Source: Hamadaea sp013361475 (GTDB lineage Bacteria > Actinomycetota > Actinomycetes > Mycobacteriales > Micromonosporaceae). Taken from it: a stretch of DNA of 64,000 nucleotides. The position numbers and the translations under genes were made by a program. A model generated the notes under the pieces. That model did not search any database and had not been told where the DNA came from. It worked only from the letters and a program-made list of their open reading frames with translations. Of the stretch, positions 26,587-35,382 are shown in pieces (position 1 is the stretch's first letter; each line of letters opens with the position of its first letter). The DNA lies in NCBI RefSeq assembly GCF_040654195.1, contig NZ_JBFAHM010000009.1, positions 1 to 64,000 on the forward strand, read 5' to 3'.

Positions 26587-27050
26587 GATTTCACGTTGGC
26601 CGTCCCCGGCCATGCCGGCCAGGGCCGTTGGTCCCGGACCGGGCGGGACTTCGGGAAGCCCCGTCGGTAGCCGCCCCATCCGCTGGGGCAGCGTTTGTCA
26701 TCGGTTCGTCATAGGTCCGCGCGCGGATCGCGAAAGCTCGCGCGCAGAGTCTGGGCGAGGACGCCGTCAGCGACGCATCCAGCCCGCATCAGGGCGGGCC
26801 AGGGCGGGCGACCTTGCCCTCGCCCGCGTCGGCCGCGATCGAGTCATCCGGCGCCGGCGACAGGGCCCAGCAACCGGACGCCAGGAGGTGGAGGCGAGCA
26901 CGTGGATGACTTCGACGTCCACTTACGCGCCTGGCTGCTACTGGTCGTCGTGACCGCCGTTCTGGTGGCTGCCGCGTGGTACGACGGGCGGCGTCGCCGG
27001 CCAGGCGACGTGCGCGGCTGGAAACCGGCGCAGGCCGCGATCGTCGATCG
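26160..27050. repeat. Intact copy of the ~880-bp duplicated segment
   Basis: See 24176-25055. Identity is strongest in the USP 3' region and over the DUF3592 transmembrane segment. Confidence 0.7.
26697..26712 (+). promoter_or_regulatory. GTCAT direct-repeat box 2
   Basis: GTCATCGGTTCGTCAT in the divergent region between the USP (26586) and DUF3592-type (26902) genes. Confidence 0.65.
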
Positions 27051-27246
27051 GTGCGCCGTTTCGCGTGAGACTCTGCAGTATTGCCGGCTGACGGTGCGGT
27101 TCCGGACCTGGCGCGGGCATTGGGCGTACCTGGTCGCGGAGGTGCCGGCGGCGCAAGCGCCGAGCGGCGACGAGGTGTGGGTGCTGTACGACCCGTTGCG
27201 CCCGCAGTTCGCCCAGCTGTCGCTGCGGCAACCCCGCGACGAGTAG
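26902..27246 (+). CDS. DUF3592-type membrane-anchored protein
   Basis: 114 residues from GTG 26902, preceded by GGAGGTGGAGG. One N-terminal TM helix (LRAWLLLVVVTAVLVAAAW), a basic stop-transfer patch, then a strand-rich domain with YCRLTVRFRTWRGHWAYLVA and VWVLYDPLRPQFAQL, the usual DUF3592 outline. It is followed 23 bp later by a second protein of the same type, probably one transcript. Function unknown. Confidence 0.7.
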   Translation: MDDFDVHLRAWLLLVVVTAVLVAAAWYDGRRRRPGDVRGWKPAQAAIVDRCAVSRETLQYCRLTVRFRTWRGHWAYLVAEVPAAQAPSGDEVWVLYDPLRPQFAQLSLRQPRDE

Positions 27247-27269
27247 CGGCATCGGGTTGAAGGAGCGAC

Positions 27270-27599
27270 ATGCGCACGTTGGCTGACTATTTGCCTGCCA
27301 TCCTGTGTCTGCTGCCGTTGGCGGCGACGGTCGCAGGCGGTGTCGTGGCGTGGTCGCGACGACGGCGGACAGACACTATCGGTTGGGCTCCGGCGGTGGG
27401 AACGATCGTCGATTCTGAACGGGTGTGGCATCGCGGCGAACTGTGGACCCGGTTACAGGTGGAGTTTCGTTGTCTGCAAGGACGCACCGTTCGTTTCATC
27501 GATGAGGTGCCCGCCTGGCAGGTTCCGCACGCGGACGTCCATCTGATCTACGACCCGGTGTCGCCGGAGCATGCGAGGTTGGTCCGGCGACGCCGATAA
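27270..27599 (+). CDS. DUF3592-type membrane-anchored protein
   Basis: 109 residues from ATG 27270 with GAAGGAG upstream. N-terminal TM helix (YLPAILCLLPLAATVAGGVV), then VGTIVDSERVWHRGELWTRL and VHLIYDPVSPEHARL, paralogous in outline to the preceding gene. The pair may form a membrane heterodimer. Confidence 0.7.
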   Translation: MRTLADYLPAILCLLPLAATVAGGVVAWSRRRRTDTIGWAPAVGTIVDSERVWHRGELWTRLQVEFRCLQGRTVRFIDEVPAWQVPHADVHLIYDPVSPEHARLVRRRR

Positions 27600-27823
27600 C
27601 CCAAGCCCGGTGCGCGGCCTGTTTCCGGGTCTACCGCAGTGCCCGACGGCGTCTGGCGCAACGGGCGGTAGTGCTGCGGCGAGGCGCGGAATCGACGGTG
27701 TGCGTCGCGTGTGCTGAAGCGATCGATCGCATGCTGCCGCTGGGAATGCTGAACCGTCTCGCCACCCGCGGCGGCCGGAGCAGATGACCGCGCCGGATCT
27801 GGGCTCGGCGTGGCGACGTGCTG

Positions 27824-28666
27824 TCAGGCCGAGGCGGCAAGGTGAGCGTCGACGATGTCGGCATGCAGCTGCCGCGTGGCCTCGCGGGCCGCCTCGGCGA
27901 AGGAGGGGCCGGTTTCGGCTTCGATGATCGCCCGAGACGAGCTGATGATCATGCCGCCCGCTGTGGTGGATCCCGCGCGAACGGCAGCGTGCACGTTGCC
28001 GCCTTGACGGCCTATACCGGCCACCAGGATCGGCAGCGTAGGTGCGATCGCGCGGACGTCGGCGATCTGCTCCGGGTAGGTGCCCCCGACGAGTACTCCG
28101 ACATTGCCGTGGGTGTTCCAGTCGTGCTCGGCGAGCCGGGCGACCCGCTGATAGAGGGCCTCGCCAGATGAGACGAGGTTCTGCAGCTCACCCGAGCCCG
28201 GGTTGGAGGTGCGGCACAGGACGATGACGCCCTTGGTGCGGGTGTCCAGGAACGGTCGCAGGGCATCGACACCAAGGTAAGGCTGGACCGTGACGGCATC
28301 GGCGCCGAGGTAGCCGAACAGCGCGTCTCGGTAGGCCTCGTTGGTGGAGGCGATGTCGCCACGCTTGGCGTCAACGATCACCGCTGTGTGCGGCGCGACG
28401 GTGTTGATGTGGGTGATGATGCGCTGGAGCGCCGCCAGGCCTGGTACGCCCCATCGTTCGTAGAAGGCGATGTTCGGCTTGTACGCGCACACCACATCAG
28501 CGGTCGCATCGACGATCGCACACGCGTACGCGTACAGAGCCTGCTCGGTGTCGGACTCGGGCACCGACGCTCGCACCACGGACATGTCGGGATCCAGTCC
28601 GACACAGGCCATCCGGCCTTGGGCCCATTGTCGGTTCAACAGGTCGGTGAACACCTCGTCGCGCAT
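27824..28666 (-). CDS. pyrF: Orotidine 5'-phosphate decarboxylase (long, type 2)
   Basis: 280 residues from ATG 28666, with AAGGAGAG 8 nt upstream. It decarboxylates OMP to UMP, the last step of de novo pyrimidine synthesis. The catalytic Lys-Asp network is in VIVDAKRGDIASTNEAY. CVGLDPD at the N-terminus and VLVGGTYPEQI and VAGIGRQGGNV near the C-terminus are phosphate-binding elements of the type 2 family. It stands alone, apart from other pyr genes, so it may be a second or relocated copy. Confidence 0.93.
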   Translation of the reverse strand: MRDEVFTDLLNRQWAQGRMACVGLDPDMSVVRASVPESDTEQALYAYACAIVDATADVVCAYKPNIAFYERWGVPGLAALQRIITHINTVAPHTAVIVDAKRGDIASTNEAYRDALFGYLGADAVTVQPYLGVDALRPFLDTRTKGVIVLCRTSNPGSGELQNLVSSGEALYQRVARLAEHDWNTHGNVGVLVGGTYPEQIADVRAIAPTLPILVAGIGRQGGNVHAAVRAGSTTAGGMIISSSRAIIEAETGPSFAEAAREATRQLHADIVDAHLAASA

Positions 28667-29205
28667 GCGGTGACTCTCCTTGATGATGGACGACCGCGCC
28701 ACGGCCAGCTTTGCCGCACAACGTACCCTGCCGCGGGCTAGACGGCCTTCAGAGATGATGGAGCCCTCGACCGGCATCCAGCCCCGGTCCACAGGTCCGG
28801 TTGTCTCGCAGACCGTCTTCGGATCACTCCGGCCGCCTTGGCCCATCCTGGCCGGCCGCCCGAACGGGTCGACCAACCGTGCCACTATCGCGCGACCGGC
28901 CACGCCAGAGTGTGCCGCGCCGACGTCACGTCTGCCGCGGCTCGTAGGCCGGTTCGCGACGCCTGATATTGCCTACCACGTGTGGTTTCGGGCCGCTGGT
29001 CCTGGTCCTTGAGCTGCGTTTCGTCATCGGATCGTCACACGGCCGGGTTCGGGTCGTCGTGTTCTCAGCGGACCGTATGTCGGCGGCCGCTGCGGGGTCG
29101 TCGCCCCTGCACGAGCTCCACGGAGTGTGCGACGACTTGGTGTCGGCGCGCTCTACGCGGTCAGCATCTGAGCGCCGGCAGCGGCCGTCCACAATCTATT
29201 GCTGA
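28667..29205. other. 539-bp intergenic region with one GTCAT box
   Basis: Divergent spacer between pyrF and a nitroreductase. Frames here show no family-like sequence. It holds GTCAT box 3 and presumably both promoters. Confidence 0.5.
29023..29038 (+). promoter_or_regulatory. GTCAT direct-repeat box 3
   Basis: GTCATCGGATCGTCAC, 168 bp upstream of the nitroreductase gene at 29206. Confidence 0.65.
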
Positions 29206-29700
29206 ATGAAGGCACGTGACATTATGGGTTTCACCGAGCCGAACCTTCGCCTGTCTGAGGGCCGGGGGGCGTTTGGCCTGCCCGCGATGCTCACCCGCCT
29301 TCGCGCCGCTGGTCTATCCGGCCGGGGGTTCGTGGTGTTGGACCACGTCTGCCGGGAGACCGGCAGGGTTCGCCGCTCGACGGTCGAGATTGTGGCCCGA
29401 TCCGTCGATGTGGTGATTGTGGCGGCGGGATTCGGCGTCGCGTCCGACTGGTTTCAGGACCTGGAGTGCCATCCCGACACGACGGTGCGTATCGGCCGGC
29501 GGGCGATGGCTGTGCGGGCCGAGCGGGTTGACGCCGAGGCACGGTCGCAGGCGATGACCACGTACGCGCGACAGCATCCGGCCGCTGCCCGGCGGTTGAC
29601 GCGGCTGATGGGTTTCGCCGTCGATGGAACCGACGTGGATTATCGGGCCGTGGGTGCGGCGCTGCACATGCTGCGTTTGCAGTCGCCGCCGCCCGCATAG
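29206..29700 (+). CDS. Deazaflavin (F420)-dependent nitroreductase-family protein
   Basis: 164 residues from ATG 29206; ATG 29224, with GAAGG upstream, may be the real start. The pattern GRVRRSTVEIVARSVDVVIV, AAGFGVASDWFQDLECHPDT and VDGTDVDYRAVGAALHMLRL belongs to the Ddn-like split-barrel family that uses F420 to reduce quinones and nitro compounds. A close paralog is at 34725. The GRVRRS segment, normally G-R-x-S-G-x-x-R, is altered. A GTCAT box precedes it. Confidence 0.85.
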   Translation: MKARDIMGFTEPNLRLSEGRGAFGLPAMLTRLRAAGLSGRGFVVLDHVCRETGRVRRSTVEIVARSVDVVIVAAGFGVASDWFQDLECHPDTTVRIGRRAMAVRAERVDAEARSQAMTTYARQHPAAARRLTRLMGFAVDGTDVDYRAVGAALHMLRLQSPPPA

Positions 29701-29942
29701 TGGCGAGATCTCCGGGAGCAGACCGCATCGACGCGCCGGCCGGCCCAGATGCCCTCATGTTTGGCGACGTGACGCATGTGGCAGAGGGAAGGCTTGCTGA
29801 GTTGCCCGGTCGCTACCGTGATCGTTGCCATGCCGACGTCCAGGTACCCGGTCAGCAACCGATTCGCCCGGTCGAGGATCGCCACACCGCTGCGTTCATC
29901 ACTTGGCACAACGCGCCCCGCTCGCCTCGCCGTGGTCGGATC

Positions 29943-31724
29943 TCACGCCTCGGCGGGCGTAGCCGCGGCTGGGCGGCGGTGTGGCGCCGGCCGTCCGATG
30001 GCCGCCGCGGCGCGCAGCAGGTCGTGGTGAGTGACCCAGGTGATCGGCGGCCGGTCCGCGGTGACGACAGGCAGGCCGCCGACGTGGTGGCGGGCGAGCT
30101 GGGTCATCGCCGATTCGAGGTCGGCGTCGGCGGCCAAACTGGGTACCGGGCGGGCGAGCTGGGCCGCCGTGACATCAGCGGCGGCCAAAACTTGTTCGAC
30201 ATCCTCGGCGGTGATGACACCGACGATGTGGCCAGCGCCGTCGCGGACCGGCAGCGTGTCTGCGGTGCCAGCAGCGAATCTGGCGGCGACGGCGGCGACG
30301 TTCGCCTCCGGCGGGATCGGTTCGGGAAGCGGCCCGGCCGCGACCGCGATGCTGGTCTGGCGCAGTCGCCGGGTCGGTGACAGCAGATCGACACCGCGCC
30401 GCGTCAGCTTTCGGGTGTAGATCGTGTCGGGCGACAGCAGCCGGGACAGGCCAGCCGCCACGGCGATGGCCAACATCAGGGGCAGGATGATCCGATACTG
30501 CCCGGTGAGCTCGAACATGATCAGCACCGCGGTGATCGGCGTGCGGGCGGCGCCGGCGAATACCGCCCCCATGCCGACCAGCGCATAGGCGCCCGGTGCG
30601 GGTGCCAACGCGGGGTCGGCGATGTGCAGTATCTGCCCAGTGGCAGCGCCGAGCATCGCTCCGATGAACAGTGACGGCGCGAACACGCCGCCAGAGCCGC
30701 CGATGCCGATAGTCAGGCTGGTGGCCAGGATTTTGGCGAGCAGCAGCACCAGCAGGAACGTCACCGTGTAAGCGCCCGCAGCGGCCGACCCGAGGACGGG
30801 ATAGCCGACGCCGTACATCTGCGGCAAGACGAGCAGCAGCGCGCCAAGCAGCAGACCGCCGGCGGCCGGGCGCAGCCATTGCGGTCCGCGCCAAAGGCGG
30901 TCACATACGTCTTCGATGGCGTACAGCAGCCGGCTGAACAGCACACCCGCTCCGGCGGCGGCCACGCCGAGGGCGGCGAATCCGAGGAACTGATCAGGGT
31001 GGGTGACGGTGAACGCCGGAAGGGTGAGGAACGGGTGATCGCCGAGGATCGCCCGACCAACGACGGAGGCGGCTACCGCGGACAGGACCACGGCGGCGAA
31101 TGATTCGACGGCGAAGTCAGCCAAGATCAGTTCGAGGGCGAAGAACACTCCGGCGAGCGGTGCATTGAAGGTGGCGGCGATACCACCGGCGGCGCCGCAC
31201 GCGACCAGAATGCGCATGCGGGCGGCGGGCAGCCTGGCGACCTGCCCCACTGCCGAGCCGAGCGCTGATCCGATTTGCACGATCGGCCCTTCGCGTCCGA
31301 CCGAGCCCCCGCCTCCGATGCAGATCGCACTCGCCAAGGCTTTCACCGCGGCGACCTGGGGCCGGATACGCCCGCCTGTCTCGGCGACCGCGTACATAAC
31401 CTCAGGCACCCCGTGGCCGCGTGCTTCCCTGGCGAATCGGTGGATCAGCGGTCCGTATAGCAGCCCGGCGGCCACCGGCGTCAGCAGGAGGAACCAGCGG
31501 CCGAGGGCCGGCATGTCTGGATGGGGCGCGCCAGGGGTCGCGGTGTAGTCGGCCGTCCCCGACAACACGGCGGTGGCGGTGTCGACCAGCCAGCGGAACA
31601 CCACTGCGCCGAGACCCGCGCCGAGACCGACCAGCACCGCGAGCGCCTGCAGCCCGGCATCGGCAGTGTGCAGCCAGCCTGCGACCACCGCACCTATGCG
31701 CTGTCGACTGTGCCTGTTCGCCAC
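29943..31724 (-). CDS. ClC-family chloride channel/transporter with CBS domains
   Basis: 593 residues from GTG 31724, preceded by GTGAGGGG. About 10-12 hydrophobic segments occupy residues 20-430. Selectivity signatures GSVGREGPIVQIGSA (with the gating Glu) and GIGGSGGVFAPSLFIGA are intact. Residues about 450-580 hold two CBS repeats (IPPEANVAAVAARFAAGTAD, VITAEDVEQVLAAADV, HHVGGLPVVTADRP) that may bind nucleotides and gate the pore. Role: Cl-/H+ exchange or acid and osmotic tolerance. A 25-bp palindrome lies just upstream. Confidence 0.95.
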   Translation of the reverse strand: MANRHSRQRIGAVVAGWLHTADAGLQALAVLVGLGAGLGAVVFRWLVDTATAVLSGTADYTATPGAPHPDMPALGRWFLLLTPVAAGLLYGPLIHRFAREARGHGVPEVMYAVAETGGRIRPQVAAVKALASAICIGGGGSVGREGPIVQIGSALGSAVGQVARLPAARMRILVACGAAGGIAATFNAPLAGVFFALELILADFAVESFAAVVLSAVAASVVGRAILGDHPFLTLPAFTVTHPDQFLGFAALGVAAAGAGVLFSRLLYAIEDVCDRLWRGPQWLRPAAGGLLLGALLLVLPQMYGVGYPVLGSAAAGAYTVTFLLVLLLAKILATSLTIGIGGSGGVFAPSLFIGAMLGAATGQILHIADPALAPAPGAYALVGMGAVFAGAARTPITAVLIMFELTGQYRIILPLMLAIAVAAGLSRLLSPDTIYTRKLTRRGVDLLSPTRRLRQTSIAVAAGPLPEPIPPEANVAAVAARFAAGTADTLPVRDGAGHIVGVITAEDVEQVLAAADVTAAQLARPVPSLAADADLESAMTQLARHHVGGLPVVTADRPPITWVTHHDLLRAAAAIGRPAPHRRPAAATPAEA

Positions 31725-31750
31725 GCGGCCAACCCCTCACCTGATACATG

Positions 31751-31775
31751 CCATAGTGCAACCATTGCACTATGG
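31751..31775. promoter_or_regulatory. Perfect palindrome upstream of ClC gene
   Basis: Arms CCATAGTGCAA / TTGCACTATGG, 11 bp each, separated by CCA, 27 bp from the ClC start. The TTGCA/TGCAA half-sites are also hinted at just before the MarR gene (TATGCAACTATT at about 32048), so this is a likely MarR operator. Confidence 0.6.
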
Positions 31776-31829
31776 CAACATTATATGGTCGAGGTGTCGG
31801 CACGATGTCGGCTGCAGATCGGTGGGCCT

Positions 31830-31970
31830 GCGCATGGTGGTTGTCCTGCCCGCCACGTTGGGGCCGAGGACGCCGACCGCGGTTCCGGCCGCCGCGTCGA
31901 GCACGATGTCGTCGACGGCGGTCAGCGAACCGAGGCGCTCGGGCAGCCTGTCCAGCTGAATCGGCTCTGG
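31830..31970 (-). pseudogene. ABC ATPase N-terminal fragment
   Basis: Minus strand reads LDRLPERLGSLTAVDDIVLD then AAAGTAVGVLGPNVAGRTTT: the first strand pair and Walker A of an ABC ATPase (normally GPNGAGKTT), with two key residues changed. Nothing follows, so it is a relic. Confidence 0.5.
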
Positions 31971-32064
31971 CTTGTCGCCTCCAACCGGAGCCTGGCGTGA
32001 AGTCCAGACCGACAAGGGCCGGACCACGGTGGCCTTTTTGTTGTCAGTATGCAACTATTACTAG

Positions 32065-32604
32065 GTGGCACGTTACTCGCCGCGCGGTTCGCGCGCCAGC
32101 ACCGGCAGCCAGCCGATGGTCGACGGGCTGATGGCGCTGAGCCGGGCCTTGGTGGCGCTCACCGTGCGGTCGCTCAACGAACTCGACACCGACGTGACGC
32201 TGACGCAGTACCGCACGCTGATCGTGCTTGCGTCGCAAGGCCCTCAGCGCACCGCCGACCTCGCCCACGAGGTCGGCGTCCGGCCGTCGACGGCCAGCCG
32301 CATGTGCGATCGCCTGGTCACCCGCGGGCTCGTGCGCCGCCAGCCCGACGACGCCGACCGGCGCGTTGTCTGGGTGGCCCTGACCGAGTCCGGAAAAGAC
32401 CTCGTCGGTCAAGCCATGACCCTGCGCCGGCAACTGTTGTCACAGTTGCTCGCTGACGCCGGGGTCCACGACGGCGAGGCGTTCGCCGCCACGGCCGAGC
32501 GGCTAGCGGCCGCAGCCGGTGAGCTGCCGGATCCGATGTGGTGGCTGCAATGGCGGCAATCCACCGATCTGACCGGCCCTGACGTTGATCGGAAAGCCGC
32601 GTGA
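32065..32604 (+). CDS. MarR-family transcriptional regulator
   Basis: 179 residues. The winged HTH core TADLAHEVGVRPSTASRMCD then RLVTRGLVRRQPDDADRRVV has the MarR D-x-R wing. C-terminal helices (LLSQLLADAGVHDGEAFAAT) give the dimer interface. First gene of a four-gene operon (coupled by ATGA to the DUF2752 gene). Likely binds the palindrome at 31751, linking the ClC gene to this operon. Ligand unknown. Confidence 0.9.
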   Translation: MARYSPRGSRASTGSQPMVDGLMALSRALVALTVRSLNELDTDVTLTQYRTLIVLASQGPQRTADLAHEVGVRPSTASRMCDRLVTRGLVRRQPDDADRRVVWVALTESGKDLVGQAMTLRRQLLSQLLADAGVHDGEAFAATAERLAAAAGELPDPMWWLQWRQSTDLTGPDVDRKAA

Positions 32605-33047
32605 CGAGCTTTCCGACAAGCGACGCCCGTCCCGCCCGATGGGCGCCGGTCGCGGTGTGGCTGCTGCTGGCGGTCGCCGCCGGGTGGGTCCTGGCGCATA
32701 ACCCCACCGACCGGATCCCCGACCCGACCGGGCCGTGCCTATGGCACGCCCTGACCGGGATCAACGGGCCGACCTGCGGCGGCACCCGCATGTTCTGGTA
32801 CCTGATCCACGGCAACCTCGTGCAGGCCGCCCGACACCACCTCGCCGCGCTGGCCGGCATGATGTATGGGCTGTATGCGCTGCTGGCCTGGACCATCGCC
32901 GGCTTCGGAGGCCGGCGTTTGCCGCTGTGGCGGCCCGGCGGCAAAGCCATCGCCGCATACCTGCTGCTGTTTCTGCTGTACGCGGTGGTGCTGCGCAATC
33001 TGCCCTGGGCCCCGTTCTCGTGGTTTGACATCCCCAACCTCGACTGA
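32601..33047 (+). CDS. DUF2752 membrane protein
   Basis: 148 residues. ATG 32601 overlaps the MarR stop. Three hydrophobic segments, with the DUF2752 hallmark PCLWHALTGINGPTCGGTRM (Cys-Pro-rich loop, here C-x-G-C-type residues) between the first two. Topology suggests an inner-membrane protein. Function unknown; operon neighbours are envelope proteins. Confidence 0.88.
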   Translation: MTSFPTSDARPARWAPVAVWLLLAVAAGWVLAHNPTDRIPDPTGPCLWHALTGINGPTCGGTRMFWYLIHGNLVQAARHHLAALAGMMYGLYALLAWTIAGFGGRRLPLWRPGGKAIAAYLLLFLLYAVVLRNLPWAPFSWFDIPNLD

Positions 33048-33088
33048 CGACCCGCTACCGCAAGCCTTCCCAGCCGCTGGAGTTCCCC

Positions 33089-33769
33089 GTGTCAGCCAAG
33101 ACCGCCCGCAGCGCGCGCCGCACCACACCGAACCAGAGATCGACAAAGTCTGGCCGCCGGGCACGGCGACCCTGGCTGCCCTATGCCGCGTACGTGGCTG
33201 TCGCCATCGTCGCGATCGGCGTGGTGATCGCATACGCCACCCGGGCCACGACCGCGCAGCCAGCCGCCGTGCAGAAGGTCACCGACATCGCCGGCGTGGT
33301 CGATTACCGCACCAGCACACCGCAGACCTTGACCCGCAACCATAAGCAGGGAGTTCTGCCCTACCAGCAGTCGCCGCCGGTCGGTGGCGACCACAACCCG
33401 GTATGGCAGAACTGCACCGGCACCGTCTACACCGCGCCGATCGCCAACGAGCACGCCGTGCACAGCATGGAACACGGCGCGGTCTGGATCACCTACCGGC
33501 CCGGGCTGCCCGCCGACCAGATCAGCGTCCTGGCCGCAAAGGTCACCGGCGTGCAGTACATGCTGATGAGCCCCTATCCCGACCTCGATGCGCCGATCAG
33601 CGTCCAAGCCTGGGGCTACCAGCTCAAACTCGACTCCGCTACCGACCCGCGGATCGACCAGTTCATCGCGACCACCCGCATCACGCTCGCACCCGAAGCC
33701 GGCGCCACCTGCACCGGCGGCATCACCACCACCGGAACCACACCGCGCAACGTCGACGGAGGCATGTGA
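33089..33769 (+). CDS. DUF3105 membrane-anchored protein
   Basis: 226 residues from GTG 33089. A basic N-terminus and one TM helix (YAAYVAVAIVAIGVVIAYAT) anchor an extracytoplasmic DUF3105 domain with its invariant phrases PPVGGDHNPVWQNCTGTVYT and EHAVHSMEHGAVWITYRPG. The His/Cys-rich motifs suggest metal binding. One-base overlap (TGATG) with the DUF305 gene. DUF3105 and DUF305 genes are often paired. Confidence 0.9.
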   Translation: MSAKTARSARRTTPNQRSTKSGRRARRPWLPYAAYVAVAIVAIGVVIAYATRATTAQPAAVQKVTDIAGVVDYRTSTPQTLTRNHKQGVLPYQQSPPVGGDHNPVWQNCTGTVYTAPIANEHAVHSMEHGAVWITYRPGLPADQISVLAAKVTGVQYMLMSPYPDLDAPISVQAWGYQLKLDSATDPRIDQFIATTRITLAPEAGATCTGGITTTGTTPRNVDGGM

Positions 33770-34452
33770 TGACCATCCTTCACCCCAACCGCGGCGCCAC
33801 GGCTTCGGGCCGGCCCGGCATGGTCCGCTGGCTCATCGTCGGGTTCGCCTTGCTCACCCTGGCCGCGGTGGCGTTCATCGGCGGATTCCAGCTCCGCGCG
33901 GAACAACCCGCCGCAGCGGCCGCCGCGACGCCGTCGGACGGCTCCGCCGACGCCGGGTTCGCCCGCGACATGCAAACCCATCATGCTCAAGCCGTCGAGA
34001 TGGCCATGCTCGCCTACCGCACCAGCCGCAACCCACATATCCAGGTCATGGGCTACGACATCGCGCTGACCCAGCAAGCCCAGATCGGGATCATGAGCGA
34101 CTGGCTGCAACAGTGGCGGCTGTTGCCCACCGGCACCGAGCCCGCCATGGCATGGATGCCCCCGATGCCCGGCGAACAGGACATGATCGCCGCCGACGGC
34201 CTCATGCCGGGCATGGCCACCCCCGAGCAGATGCAGCGCCTGCGCACGGTGTCCGGCCACGCGTTCGACGTGTTGTTCTGCCAGCTGATGATCCGCCACC
34301 ATCTCGGCGGCATCGTCATGATCGACGGCCTGCTAGCCGCCGGCGCGCGGCCCGACGTCCGAACGCTCGCCGACGGCATGAAGGCCGCGCAGCAGACGGA
34401 GATCAGCACCATGACCGGCATCCTCGACAAGCTCGGCGCGTCAGCGTCCTGA
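33769..34452 (+). CDS. DUF305 (CopM-like) exported protein
   Basis: 227 residues from ATG 33769. N-terminal TM or signal segment (WLIVGFALLTLAAVAFIGGF), then a four-helix ferritin-like DUF305 domain. Its two metal-type motifs are FARDMQTHHAQAVEMAMLAY and MIRHHLGGIVMIDGLL. Methionine-rich loops (MAWMPPMPGEQDM) resemble copper-binding relatives. Last gene of the MarR operon; copper or silver handling outside the membrane is inferred. Confidence 0.9.
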   Translation: MTILHPNRGATASGRPGMVRWLIVGFALLTLAAVAFIGGFQLRAEQPAAAAAATPSDGSADAGFARDMQTHHAQAVEMAMLAYRTSRNPHIQVMGYDIALTQQAQIGIMSDWLQQWRLLPTGTEPAMAWMPPMPGEQDMIAADGLMPGMATPEQMQRLRTVSGHAFDVLFCQLMIRHHLGGIVMIDGLLAAGARPDVRTLADGMKAAQQTEISTMTGILDKLGASAS

Positions 34453-34471
34453 TCGACCTCGGGCGGTGATC

Positions 34472-34487
34472 GTCACATGATTGTCAT
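34472..34487 (+). promoter_or_regulatory. GTCAT direct-repeat box 4
   Basis: GTCACATGATTGTCAT, 238 bp upstream of the nitroreductase at 34725 and just after the DUF305 stop; the least canonical spacer of the eight. Confidence 0.55.
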
Positions 34488-34724
34488 GACACCGGGTCTG
34501 CGTCGTCGCGTTCGACGTGCAGGGTGTGCGGTGCGGCCGCTGCCGGTCCTCGTCGCCTCACCGCCCGCCCCAGGGAGCTCGGCGACGTACCGCCGATTCA
34601 GCGCGCTTCGCGGTCGGCCACCCGCCGGCAGCGGCCGACCACACCATCGGCATTTCTGCGTGACGCCCTCGCACCGTCCACCGAAAAGTCGCCACCATAG
34701 GTGCACATCGGAAGTGATTGCCTG

Positions 34725-35207
34725 ATGGAAATCAAGCAGCGGCCGCGGCGGCCGTCCGGTCTTCGCCGCTGGGCATTCCGCCTTCCCATCTTGCTTTACC
34801 GGCTGCGGCTGGGCGCGTTCCTCGGGTCCCGCTTCGTCCTCATCAACCACATCGGCCGTAAGACTGGCCAACCCCGGCAGACTGTCGTCGAAGTCGTCTC
34901 GCGCGCCGACAATGCCGTCACCGTCGCCGCTGGATTCGGCCCCGGCTCCGACTGGTATCGCAACCTTCTAGTCCATCCCAGTACCACGATTCAGCTCGGC
35001 AGCCACCACCTCGCCGTCCAAGCTCACCGCATCGACGCCGACGCTCGCGCCGAGGCGATGCTCGACTACGCCCACCGGCACCCGGGCGCGGCCCGCAAGC
35101 TCACGAAGTTCATGGGTTACACCGTCGACGGCAGCGACGCGGACTACGCGGCCGTTGGACGCGCACTGCACATGCTGCGATTCCAGCCGGGCGCAGACCA
35201 CAGCTGA
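34725..35207 (+). CDS. Deazaflavin (F420)-dependent nitroreductase-family protein
   Basis: 160 residues from ATG 34725. It has the full family pattern: LINHIGRKTGQPRQTVVEVV, AAGFGPGSDWYRNLLVHPST and GYTVDGSDADYAAVGRALHM. The GRKTGQPRQT loop contacts the F420 phosphate in relatives. Paralog of 29206 with the better-kept cofactor loop. Probably reduces quinones or nitro compounds under redox stress. Confidence 0.9.
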   Translation: MEIKQRPRRPSGLRRWAFRLPILLYRLRLGAFLGSRFVLINHIGRKTGQPRQTVVEVVSRADNAVTVAAGFGPGSDWYRNLLVHPSTTIQLGSHHLAVQAHRIDADARAEAMLDYAHRHPGAARKLTKFMGYTVDGSDADYAAVGRALHMLRFQPGADHS

Positions 35208-35257
35208 TCCAGCGCCCACTCCGTTCGCTCTGCGGCTGGCCGGCGGCACCGCACGAT

Positions 35258-35273
35258 GTCATCGGACTGTCAT
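35258..35273 (+). promoter_or_regulatory. GTCAT direct-repeat box 5
   Basis: GTCATCGGACTGTCAT, 110 bp upstream of the potassium-channel gene; the closest match to the consensus. Confidence 0.7.
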
Positions 35274-35382
35274 ACGGCCGGGCCGATCCGGTCATCACCG
35301 GTCAGTACAACGGATGCGACGCGACCCGCCGAGACTCGCGTGCGCACCTGCCGGGACCGGATGGGCGAAGGGGAACCAGACG

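Noticed and set aside
32003..32042. Rho-independent terminator before the MarR gene (GGCC-rich hairpin followed by TTTTTG)
   Set aside because: The stem has a bulge and is short, and no gene on the plus strand ends nearby; too weak to list.
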